Below, one piece after another: positions 16,652 to 24,830 of a DNA stretch of 64,000 bases; position 1 is the stretch's first letter; every line of letters begins with the position of its first letter. The position numbers and the translations under genes were made by a program. Source of the DNA: Oryzisolibacter sp. LB2S (GTDB taxonomy: Bacteria; Pseudomonadota; Gammaproteobacteria; Burkholderiales; Burkholderiaceae_C); assembly GCF_040732315.1 (NCBI RefSeq), contig NZ_CP160388.1, forward strand, positions 2,880,494-2,944,493, in the 5' to 3' direction. The notes under the pieces are model-generated. The model was not told the origin of the DNA. It did no database searches and worked only from the letters and a program-made list of their open reading frames with translations.

Positions 16652-18397
16652 TCAGAAGCTTTCCCAGTCATCGTCCGCGCCTGCGACCACTGGTTGCCTG
16701 GCGCTTGCCGCGGCAGCGGCGATGCGCGGCGCGGCGGGGGCCGGCCGGGGCTTGGCCGCCTGCGGACGTGGCGCAGGGGCTGCAGCCGCGGGCGTCTTGC
16801 TGACGGCCGCCGCGGCCGGTGTGCGCGGCTGCGCCGGCGCAGCGTTGCCCATGTTGCCCACGTTGAACACCGCCACCACCTGCGACAGGCGCTGCGCCTG
16901 CTCGCTCATCGAGGCCGCGGCGGCGCTCGCCTCTTCCACCAGCGCCGCGTTCTGCTGCGTCATCTGATCGAGGTTGGCCACCGCCTGGTTCACCTGGCTG
17001 ATGCCGTCGCGCTGCTCGGTGCTCGAGGCCGTGATCTCGCCGATCAGGTCGCTCACGCGGCGCACGCTGTGCACGATCTCCTGCATGCTCTGGCCCGCCT
17101 GCTCCACCTGCGCCGAGCCCGACTCCACGTTGCTCACGCTGGTGGTGATGAGCTGCTTGATCTCCTTGGCGGCCTCGGCGCTGCGCTGGGCCAGCGAGCG
17201 CACCTCGCCGGCGACCACGGCAAAGCCGCGGCCCTGCTCGCCTGCGCGCGCGGCCTCGACGGCGGCGTTGAGCGCGAGGATGTTGGTCTGGAAGGCGATG
17301 CCGTCGATCACGCCGATGATGTCGGCGATCTTGCGGCTGGAGTCGGTGATCTGCTGCATGCTGGTCACGACCTGGCCCACCACCTCGCCGCCGCGCTCGG
17401 CCGCCTGGGCCGCGTTGGCCGCGAGCTGGTTGGCCTGGCGTGCGGTGTCGGCGCTTTGCGTCACGGTGGCGGTGAGCTCTTCCATGCTGGCCGCCGTCTC
17501 TTCGAGGTTGGCGGCGGTCTGTTCGGTGCGTGCCGACAGGTCCTGGTTGCCCGTGGCGATCTGGCTGGAGGCGGACGAGACCGATTCCACGCCCGAGCGC
17601 ACCTCGCCCACCACGCCGCGCAGGCGCGCCGTCATGGCCGAGAGTGCGCGCAGCAGCTGGCCCAGCTCGTCGCGTCGCTCGTCGTGCACGTCCTGCGTCA
17701 GGTCGCCCGCGGCAATCTGGTCGGCCAGCCCCACGGCGCGTGTCAGCGGCGTGGTGATGGAGCGCACCAGCAGGTGCGCGAGCAGCAGGCCCAGGCTCAC
17801 CACGACGAAGGCAATGACCGCGCCGACCCAGATGGCAGTCCGGCGCGCATCCGCGGCGCTCTGCTTGGCCGCATCGCGCTGACGCTCCTGAAGCTGCACG
17901 AACGCGTCCTGCTCGGCCACATAGCGGGTCACGGCCGGCATGAGCCTGTTCTCGACAATGCCCTGCGCGCCCGCAATGTCACCGTCGGCGCGTCGCCTGT
18001 TGCCCTCGGCCAGTTCGGCCAGTACCACCTTGCGGGCCTCCGCGATACGCTCGATCTGGGCCTTGCCGGCGGCAGTGGTTACTGCTGCCTCCACCTGCTT
18101 CTGCACCTCGTTGATGCTCTCGATGCCCGCCTTGACCTTCTGCTGAAGGCGCGTCATCAACAACTCATCGGACGTGGCCAGGGCATTGACGGCCTGATCC
18201 ACGGACACCGCGGTCAGCCCCTTCCAGCGCAGGGCAAGGCTGATGCGATCCTGATTGAACTGCACGACGCGCGCGGCTTCGTCGTCCACGCGCACCATGT
18301 AGGTCAGCACCCCTCCCAACAACAACGACATGGACAGCATCAGGCCCAGAACGAGGGCCCAGAGCTTGCGCGACACGGACAGATCATGAATATTCAT
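16652..18397 (-). CDS. methyl-accepting chemotaxis protein
   Basis: A 581-residue chemoreceptor. TM1 is at about 11-33, followed by a periplasmic helical sensor (about 34-188, four-helix-bundle type), TM2 at about 190-212, a HAMP domain (about 213-265), and a long coiled-coil signalling domain with the hairpin tip sequence GIAFQTNILALNAAVEAARA. A flexible Ala/Pro-rich linker leads to a C-terminal WESF, resembling the NWETF pentapeptide that tethers CheR/CheB in Tar-type receptors. The start MNIHDLSVSRK is at 18397; upstream in-frame codons lack a ribosome site. The ligand is not predictable. No che genes are nearby. Confidence 0.9.
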   Translation of the reverse strand: MNIHDLSVSRKLWALVLGLMLSMSLLLGGVLTYMVRVDDEAARVVQFNQDRISLALRWKGLTAVSVDQAVNALATSDELLMTRLQQKVKAGIESINEVQKQVEAAVTTAAGKAQIERIAEARKVVLAELAEGNRRRADGDIAGAQGIVENRLMPAVTRYVAEQDAFVQLQERQRDAAKQSAADARRTAIWVGAVIAFVVVSLGLLLAHLLVRSITTPLTRAVGLADQIAAGDLTQDVHDERRDELGQLLRALSAMTARLRGVVGEVRSGVESVSSASSQIATGNQDLSARTEQTAANLEETAASMEELTATVTQSADTARQANQLAANAAQAAERGGEVVGQVVTSMQQITDSSRKIADIIGVIDGIAFQTNILALNAAVEAARAGEQGRGFAVVAGEVRSLAQRSAEAAKEIKQLITTSVSNVESGSAQVEQAGQSMQEIVHSVRRVSDLIGEITASSTEQRDGISQVNQAVANLDQMTQQNAALVEEASAAAASMSEQAQRLSQVVAVFNVGNMGNAAPAQPRTPAAAAVSKTPAAAAPAPRPQAAKPRPAPAAPRIAAAAASARQPVVAGADDDWESF

Positions 18398-18568
18398 AGC
18401 AAAGAAACCACGGCGTGGTAAGGATAGCCTCACAAGTACTTGCCAACAAGGGCACATGGATTATCGGCACGAGCTGCGATTACTTAACCTGTCGTTACAT
18501 TCAACCGGGCCACGTCTCGCAAGCCCCCTGCGACCGCGCACGAAAGCGTCGCCACCTACAATGAAACC

Positions 18569-19450
18569 GTGTCTCATTCACTGAACGCCGACTTGCATTG
18601 CCACTCGCTGGTATCCGACGGCACCCTCGCCCCAGAGGAGCTCGCCGCGCGCGCGCACGCCAACGGCGTGCGGCTCTGGGCGCTGACGGACCACGATGAG
18701 ATCGGCGGCCAGCACCGCGCCGCGGCCGCCGCGCATGCGCTGGGCATGGACTACCTCACGGGCACGGAGATATCCGTCACATTCATCGGCACTACGGTGC
18801 ATATCGTCGGGCTGGGATTCGACGCGGACGACGCGCAGCTGGCGCGCGGTCTGGCCACCACACGCGGCGGGCGAGACCAGCGCGCACGCGACATCGCCGA
18901 GCAGCTCGCCCGGGCCGGCATCCCGGGCGCGTATGAGGGTGCGCTGTGCTACGCGGGCAATCCGGCATTGATCTCGCGCACGCATTTCGCGCGCTACCTC
19001 GTGGACACCGGCGTCTGCCGCGACATGGGCGCCGTGTTCCGCAAGTACCTGACGGAGGGCAAGCCCGGCTTTGTGCCGCACTACTGGGCCGACCTGCGCG
19101 ACGCCGTGCGCTGGATTCGTGATGCGGGCGGGGTGGCGGTGATTGCCCATCCGGGACGCTACCGCTTCACCGCCAACGAGGAGTACGCGCTGTTCTCCGA
19201 GTTCAGACAGCTTGGCGGCCAGGCGGTGGAGGTGGTCACCGGCAGCCACACGAGCGCCGAGTACCGCATCTACGCCGACATGGCCCAGGAGTTCGGCCTG
19301 GCGGCCTCGCGCGGCAGCGACTTCCACGGCCCGGAGGAGTCGCATACCGACCTTGGCACCCTGCCCGACCTGCCCGCACAGCTCACACCCGTGTGGGAGC
19401 TGCTGTCCGACCGCATCCTCCGAGCTCCCAAGGCTCCCTTTGCCGCCTGA
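18569..19450 (+). CDS. PHP-domain phosphatase (YciV/RNase AM-like)
   Basis: A 293-residue PHP-superfamily metal phosphoesterase. Metal ligands appear in DLHCHSLVSDGT near residue 8, TDHDE near 40, a central region ending IAHPGRYR, and a C-terminal SRGSDFHG. Homologues hydrolyse 3',5'-nucleoside bisphosphates or act as 5'-3' exoribonucleases (YciV, RNase AM). The GTG start at 18569 is forced, since the only nearby ATG is out of frame. TACAAT at 18557-18562 ends six bases before it, so the mRNA may be leaderless. It is followed 10 bases later by the Sua5/YciO gene. Confidence 0.85.
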   Translation: MSHSLNADLHCHSLVSDGTLAPEELAARAHANGVRLWALTDHDEIGGQHRAAAAAHALGMDYLTGTEISVTFIGTTVHIVGLGFDADDAQLARGLATTRGGRDQRARDIAEQLARAGIPGAYEGALCYAGNPALISRTHFARYLVDTGVCRDMGAVFRKYLTEGKPGFVPHYWADLRDAVRWIRDAGGVAVIAHPGRYRFTANEEYALFSEFRQLGGQAVEVVTGSHTSAEYRIYADMAQEFGLAASRGSDFHGPEESHTDLGTLPDLPAQLTPVWELLSDRILRAPKAPFAA

Positions 19451-19460
19451 GCGACCCACC

Positions 19461-20096
19461 ATGGCCCAATATTTCGAGATCTATGCCGACAACCCTCAGC
19501 CGCGCCTGCTCAAGCAGGCGGCGACGCTGCTTGCAGGGGGCGACATCCTCGCCGTGCCCACGGACTCCAGCTACGCACTCGTGTGCCGCCTGGACGATCG
19601 CGATGCCGTCGATCGCATTCGCAGGCTGCGCCAGATCAACGACAAGCACCACCTGACCCTGCTGTGCCGCGACCTGTCGGAGCTGGCCAGCTATGCCCAT
19701 GTGGACAATCGCCAGTACCGGCTGCTCAAGCTGGCCACGCCCGGGCCCTACACCTTCATCCTGGACGCCACCAAGGAAGTGCCGCGGCGCGTCTGCCATC
19801 CACAGCGCAAGACCATAGGCCTGCGCGTGCCCGACCGCAAGGGACTGCAGATGCTGCTGGAACTGCACGGCGCGCCGCTGCTGGCGAGCACGCTGATCCC
19901 GGCTGGCGAGGATGAGCCGCTGAACGACCCGCAGGAAATCCGCGAACGCTACGAGAAGCAGCTCGACGGCATCATCGACGCCGGCGCCTGCCCGCTGGAG
20001 CCGACCACGGTGATCGATCTCACGGCCATGGGCACCGGTGGCGAGGCGGTCGTGGTGCGCGAGGGGCGCGGCAGCCTGCAGGCCCTCGGGCTCTGA
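19461..20096 (+). CDS. Sua5/YciO/YrdC-family protein (L-threonylcarbamoyladenylate synthase type)
   Basis: A 211-residue protein of the YrdC-like fold. Visible motifs are PTDSSYALVCRL, IRRLRQINDKHHLTLLC (nucleotide and threonine pocket) and TIGLRVPD. The family makes threonylcarbamoyl-AMP for the t6A37 tRNA modification. The SSYAL variant and length are closer to YciO than to the essential YrdC/TsaC, so catalytic competence for t6A is uncertain. The start follows the PHP gene by 10 bases and the two are probably cotranscribed. Confidence 0.8.
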   Translation: MAQYFEIYADNPQPRLLKQAATLLAGGDILAVPTDSSYALVCRLDDRDAVDRIRRLRQINDKHHLTLLCRDLSELASYAHVDNRQYRLLKLATPGPYTFILDATKEVPRRVCHPQRKTIGLRVPDRKGLQMLLELHGAPLLASTLIPAGEDEPLNDPQEIRERYEKQLDGIIDAGACPLEPTTVIDLTAMGTGGEAVVVREGRGSLQALGL

Positions 20097-20165
20097 GGGC
20101 GCCCGCTGATCGCCACCGCGTGCGCCAGGCCTGCGCCCGGCGCGGCGTCTGACACAATCGGTGCC

Positions 20166-20834
20166 GTGGACATCTCCAATCTCATTCAAACCGTACTCAT
20201 CTATGCCCTGCCCGTGCTGTTCTCCATCACGGTGCACGAGGCGGCGCACGGCTACACGGCCCGGCATTTCGGTGACCGCACGGCCGCCATGCTGGGGCGC
20301 GTGACGCTCAACCCGCTCAGGCATATCGACCCCGTGGGCACCATACTGATGCCGCTGCTGCTGTACTTCGCGACCTCGGGTGCGTTCCTGTTCGGTTATG
20401 CCAAGCCGGTACCGGTCAACTTCCATCTCCTGCGCAACCCCAAACGGGACATGGTGTGGGTGGCGCTGGCGGGGCCGGCCTCCAACTTCGTACAGGCTCT
20501 GGCCTGGGCGCTGCTGCTGGTGCTGCTGGCCGCTCTCGGCACGCACGAGCGGTTCTTCATCGAAATGGCACGCGCCGGCATCGCGGTGAACCTGGTGATG
20601 TGGGCCTTCAACCTGTTTCCGCTGCCGCCGCTCGACGGAGGCCGCATCCTCGTCGGCCTGCTGCCCTGGAAGCAGGCGCAGCTCGTCGCGCGCATCGAGC
20701 CCTATGGCTTCTTCATCGTGCTGGCCCTGGTCGTGGGCGGCATCGTGGGGCAGCTGTGGCTGCGTCCGCTGATGTCACTGGGCTACATCGTCATCGACCT
20801 GTTGATTTCGCCATTCACCGCCTTGCTTCGCTGA
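20166..20834 (+). CDS. site-2-protease-type M50 membrane metallopeptidase
   Basis: A 222-residue intramembrane zinc protease-like protein. The zinc-binding HEAAHG motif lies near residue 23 in the first helix, and the third ligand is in NLFPLPPLDGGRIL near 148-161. Several hydrophobic helices and no PDZ domain make it the short YwhC/Rip3-like type, not RseP. The start is GTG at 20166 with CACAAT at 20153-20158 just upstream, another possible leaderless start. trpS begins three bases after its stop. Confidence 0.85.
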   Translation: MDISNLIQTVLIYALPVLFSITVHEAAHGYTARHFGDRTAAMLGRVTLNPLRHIDPVGTILMPLLLYFATSGAFLFGYAKPVPVNFHLLRNPKRDMVWVALAGPASNFVQALAWALLLVLLAALGTHERFFIEMARAGIAVNLVMWAFNLFPLPPLDGGRILVGLLPWKQAQLVARIEPYGFFIVLALVVGGIVGQLWLRPLMSLGYIVIDLLISPFTALLR

Positions 20835-20837
20835 TCC

Positions 20838-22148
20838 ATGAGCACCACGCGCTTTCTCACCGGCATCACCCCCTCGGGCACCCCACATCTGGGGAACTAC
20901 GCGGGCATGATGCGCCCCGCCATCGCCGCCACCCGTACGCCGGGGGTGGAGAACTTCTACTTTCTCGCCGACTACCACGCGCTCATCAAATGCCAGGAGC
21001 CGGAGCGCGTGCACCGCTCCACGCTGGAGATCGCGGCCAGCTGGCTGGCCGCGGGACTCGATCCCGAGCGCGTCACGTTCTACCGCCAGTCGGACATCCC
21101 CGAGATCCCGGAACTCACCTGGTTCCTGACCTGCGTTACCGGCAAGGGCCTGCTCAATCGGGCCCATGCCTACAAGGCCGTGCAGGACAAGAACGCCGAG
21201 GCCGGACGCGAGGCCGACGACGGCGTGAGCGCCGGCCTGTTCATGTACCCGGTGCTGATGGCCGCCGACATCCTGATGTTCAACGCGCACCAGGTACCCG
21301 TGGGCCGCGACCAGATCCAGCACATAGAGATGGCACGCGACATCGCCGCGAGCTTCAACCACCTCTATGGCGATCATTTCGCGCTGCCCGAGGCCGCGAT
21401 AGAGGACAACGTGGCCACGCTGCTGGGTCTTGACGGGCGCAAGATGAGCAAAAGCTACGACAACACCATCCCGCTGTTCTGCGCACCGGCGCAGCTCAGA
21501 AAGCTCATTGGCTCCGTCGTCACCGATTCGCGCATGCCGGGCGAGCCCAAGGAGGTCGAGGGCTCCGCCCTGTTCCAGCTGTACCAGGCCTTTGCGACAC
21601 CCGAGGAGACTGCCGCCATGCGGCGCGCCTACGCCGATGGCATCGCCTGGGGCGAGGCCAAGCAGATGTTGTTCCAGTGCGTGGATCGGGAGATCGCGCC
21701 CATGCGTGCGCGCTATGACGACCTGATGGCCCACCCCGAGAAGGTCGAGGTCACGCTGCAGGCGGGTGCGGAACGCGCCCGTGCCATCGCCCGTCCGTTC
21801 CTGCAGACATTGCGCACTGCCGTGGGTTTGCGCTCGTTGTCCAGCGCGGCAGCACCCACCCGGGCAGCCCCCAAGGCAGACAAGGCGGAACTGCCCGTGT
21901 TCAAGCAGTACCGCGAGGCCGATGGCAAGTTCTACTTCAAGCTGCTGACCGCCGATGGCAGGCTGCTGCTGCAAAGCGCCGGCTTTGCCGCCCCCCGCGA
22001 GGCCGGCCAGGCCATCGCACGGCTGCAACGGGAAGCCGGCGCCCTGCAGGCCCTGGCGCATCATCTGGTGCCGGTTGCCGGCGTCTCGAGTGACGACGTT
22101 GCCGCGGCTCTTCGGGTTCTGGCCGCATCCGCCGATTCGGGTAGCTGA
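20838..22148 (+). CDS. trpS: tryptophanyl-tRNA synthetase with C-terminal DUF1508-type extension
   Basis: A 436-residue class Ic synthetase that charges tRNA-Trp. The HIGH-equivalent is TPHLGN at 15-20 and KMSKS is exact at 202-206. The normal enzyme ends near residue 335. The remaining ~100 residues include FKQYREADGKFYFKLL and LLLQSAGFAAP, which resemble the UPF0339/DUF1508 (YegP-like) domain, joined by an Ala-rich linker. The extension's role is unknown. It is coupled to the M50 gene by a three-base gap. Confidence 0.9.
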   Translation: MSTTRFLTGITPSGTPHLGNYAGMMRPAIAATRTPGVENFYFLADYHALIKCQEPERVHRSTLEIAASWLAAGLDPERVTFYRQSDIPEIPELTWFLTCVTGKGLLNRAHAYKAVQDKNAEAGREADDGVSAGLFMYPVLMAADILMFNAHQVPVGRDQIQHIEMARDIAASFNHLYGDHFALPEAAIEDNVATLLGLDGRKMSKSYDNTIPLFCAPAQLRKLIGSVVTDSRMPGEPKEVEGSALFQLYQAFATPEETAAMRRAYADGIAWGEAKQMLFQCVDREIAPMRARYDDLMAHPEKVEVTLQAGAERARAIARPFLQTLRTAVGLRSLSSAAAPTRAAPKADKAELPVFKQYREADGKFYFKLLTADGRLLLQSAGFAAPREAGQAIARLQREAGALQALAHHLVPVAGVSSDDVAAALRVLAASADSGS

Positions 22149-22347
22149 GCCACCTGATACCGATCGCATACCCGACCGGCGCCCCCTCTCTGCTCCGCAG
22201 ATGCAACCGGTCGGTTTAGTAAGATCGATACTTGCTTTGTTCACCCGGTACGAGGCTGCCGCCCAGTGACTGCGACGCGAGGGCGCCAGTTGCTGGGGCA
22301 TGCCACCGCACGTCCCGCCTTCGATTCCCTCGCCCACAAGGAGTGGC

Positions 22348-23076
22348 ATGCGCATAGCGTCATTGGACGACGACCCGCTTCAACTCGAGTTCTTCACTCA
22401 CGCCCTTTCGAGCATGGGGCATTTCTGCCGTACCTACGATACGGGAGCGGCACTGCTCAAGGATTTGCGGCGTGAAACCTTCGACCTGCTGATCGTCGAC
22501 TGGCAGCTGCCCGATATCGAAGGCCCCGAGCTCGTGGGCAAGGTTCGCCAACTCGTGGGCAACGAGTTGCCCATTCTTTTCGTGACCAACCGCCAGACCG
22601 AAAGCGACATCGTCGAGGGCCTGGCCAGCGGGGCCGACGACTTCATGGTCAAACCCGTGCGCGTGGCCGAATTCTCGGCCCGTGTCGGGGCCTTGCTGCG
22701 CCGCGCCTACCCCAGCAGCGCCAACGGCGTGCTGGAATTCGGCCGCTACCGTTTTCTGCCCGAGACGCGCCACCTGGAAATGGATGGAACGCCCGTGGAA
22801 CTCAAGGCGCGTGAGTATGAGCTTGCCTTGTTCCTGTTCCAGAACATGGGACGCCTGCTGTCACGTGATCATTTGCGCGAGATCATCTGGGGTCAGAGCG
22901 CGGAAATCATCTCACGCTCGCTCGACACCCATGTTTCACGCCTGCGCGGCCTGCTGGATCTGCGTCCGAGCAATGGCTACATGATCACCGCCGTCTATGG
23001 CGTCGGCTACCGATTCGAGGCCGTCAAGCCAGACGCGCAAGAGGCGGCCGGCGCGGACTCCGGTCATTCCTCGTAG
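22348..23076 (+). CDS. OmpR/PhoB-family response regulator
   Basis: A 242-residue two-component regulator. The receiver domain (1-~115) has the acidic pair DDD near 7-9, the phospho-acceptor in LIVDWQLPD near 50, and Lys in FMVKPVR. A winged-helix DNA-binding domain (about 130-225) ends with GVGYRFE. The start at 22348 is set by AAGGAGTGGC; earlier in-frame codons lack a site. Downstream are a LysM-FecR protein and a CHASE2 kinase, which is its likely partner. The 199-base upstream gap holds its promoter, not confidently identified. Confidence 0.9.
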   Translation: MRIASLDDDPLQLEFFTHALSSMGHFCRTYDTGAALLKDLRRETFDLLIVDWQLPDIEGPELVGKVRQLVGNELPILFVTNRQTESDIVEGLASGADDFMVKPVRVAEFSARVGALLRRAYPSSANGVLEFGRYRFLPETRHLEMDGTPVELKAREYELALFLFQNMGRLLSRDHLREIIWGQSAEIISRSLDTHVSRLRGLLDLRPSNGYMITAVYGVGYRFEAVKPDAQEAAGADSGHSS

Positions 23077-23135
23077 TCGAGCCGCTGATCGCCGCGCTCA
23101 AGGCGCGGACGCACTGCTTCCACAGAGAACACGAC

Positions 23136-24830
23136 ATGGCAACGCTACAGCCACGATTCATGCCGCTACCGCGCGTCATTCCCCTGACATTGGCCGTCTG
23201 CGCGGTCTGGGCACACCCTGGAGCGCAGGGAGCATCGCAGGACATCGAGCACAAGATCCAGCGCGGCGACACGCTCGAGGCGTTGTCCGCGCATTACCTG
23301 GGCACGCCAATGCTGTGGCCCAGGCTTCAGGCTCACAATCACGTCGCCGACGTACGCCGGCTGCAACCAGGCGCGACGCTTCGCATACCAATGCAACTGC
23401 TGCCCCGAGGCATGGCACAGGCGAGCTTCGTCCAGGGTCAGGTGAACGTCACCGCCCCAGAGGGCGGTCCCACGTCGAGCGTCAAGGCAGGCCAGTCGCT
23501 GCCCGAGGGTGCCCGCCTCCAGGTAGGTTCGGCTGACTCCTTCGTCACCGTGCGCCTGGCCGATGGGACACTGATCCGCGTGCGTGCCGATACCGACTTG
23601 CGCCTCCAGCTGCTGCGCCGCCGCGGTCGCGCAGGCAGCGCACAGTCGGTACTCGAACTGCAGCGTGGCAGCGTCGAGACCTCCGTGCCACCAAACGGCG
23701 CCGGTGAGCGGCGATTGGAGATTCACACCCCCAAAGCCTCGACCAGCGTACGCGGCACACGCTTTGCAGTCATCCTGCCCGGTGACGAGCGCACGCTCAC
23801 CGCCGTCACGGAGGGTCGGGTCATGGTGACATCGCCAAAGTCTGCAGCCGCGACCATGGTCGACGCGGGCCAAGGATTGGCCGTGGCGGCAGATGGCCAA
23901 CCAAGCACCCCGCGCACACTGCTGCCCGCGCCCGATCTTTCGGGCCTTCCCGACACGGTGCACGACGCGGACTTTCTCACGCTCGCGCTCACACCCGTGA
24001 CGGCTGCGGTGGCCTACCAGGTTCAGCTGGCGCGTGACGCGGACCTCACTGAAGTCGTTCGGGACGAAACGTTCACCGGCCCCTCGGTAAGGCTGCGGGC
24101 GGTCGAGGATGGTAGCTACCACCTCGCGGTGCGCGCCATCGACAGCGGGGATCTTCCCGGGCGGGTTGCAACGCGCGTCATCGCGGTGAAGGCTCATCCC
24201 ATTGCGCCGCTGTATCAAACGCCGACACGGGGCTCCACGGTTTCCCGGGCGCAGGGCAAACTGTTGTGCACACAGGTCTCGGGCAGCGCGCGCTACCGCA
24301 TCCAGGTCGCCGGCGATGCCAGTTTTGCCGCACCGGTACTGGACGAGGTTCACGCGCCCGATTGCAGTGCGCAGGTCGCGGCCCTCCCACCCGGCAGCTA
24401 CTACTGGCGCGCAGCCAGTATTCGTGCGCTGCCCGATGGCCGTGACGACCAGGGCCCATACGGTCCAGGCGAGCCATTCACCGTGGCCGACAACCCTGCT
24501 GCGCTCAATGTTGCAACGCTCCAGGAAAGCGCTGACGGATCTGGCCTGCATCTGCGGTGGACCGGCGAGCCAGGCCAAGGCTATCGTCTGCAGCTCGCCG
24601 ACTCGGAGGATTTTTCAAACCTCATCATTGATGAGCGCCTGACCAGTCCCGAATGGAGCAATTCGGGTCTTGCCCCGGGCCATTACTACGTGCGCATTCA
24701 AGTCCGCAACCCCTCGGGCCTGGAGAGCGAGTTCTCCACACCACGTCGTGTGCGCACATTTGCTGCAGTACGGACGGGAGCGGGCGATCCGGTCACATCG
24801 TCTGACGGACGTCCGTTGTCACGCCCGTGA
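23136..24830 (+). CDS. exported LysM-FecR domain protein
   Basis: A 564-residue periplasmic or surface protein. A signal peptide (to about residue 33, ending AQGAS) precedes a LysM peptidoglycan-binding domain (HKIQRGDTLEALSAHYLG, about 40-90) and a FecR domain (about 130-260, with KASTSVRGTRFAV). Three or so fibronectin-like beta repeats follow, with recurring segments such as YRIQVAGDASF and GSYYWR. It lies between a response regulator and a CHASE2 kinase and overlaps the kinase start (GTGA), suggesting it is an envelope sensor or partner of the kinase rather than an iron regulator. Confidence 0.85.
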   Translation: MATLQPRFMPLPRVIPLTLAVCAVWAHPGAQGASQDIEHKIQRGDTLEALSAHYLGTPMLWPRLQAHNHVADVRRLQPGATLRIPMQLLPRGMAQASFVQGQVNVTAPEGGPTSSVKAGQSLPEGARLQVGSADSFVTVRLADGTLIRVRADTDLRLQLLRRRGRAGSAQSVLELQRGSVETSVPPNGAGERRLEIHTPKASTSVRGTRFAVILPGDERTLTAVTEGRVMVTSPKSAAATMVDAGQGLAVAADGQPSTPRTLLPAPDLSGLPDTVHDADFLTLALTPVTAAVAYQVQLARDADLTEVVRDETFTGPSVRLRAVEDGSYHLAVRAIDSGDLPGRVATRVIAVKAHPIAPLYQTPTRGSTVSRAQGKLLCTQVSGSARYRIQVAGDASFAAPVLDEVHAPDCSAQVAALPPGSYYWRAASIRALPDGRDDQGPYGPGEPFTVADNPAALNVATLQESADGSGLHLRWTGEPGQGYRLQLADSEDFSNLIIDERLTSPEWSNSGLAPGHYYVRIQVRNPSGLESEFSTPRRVRTFAAVRTGAGDPVTSSDGRPLSRP

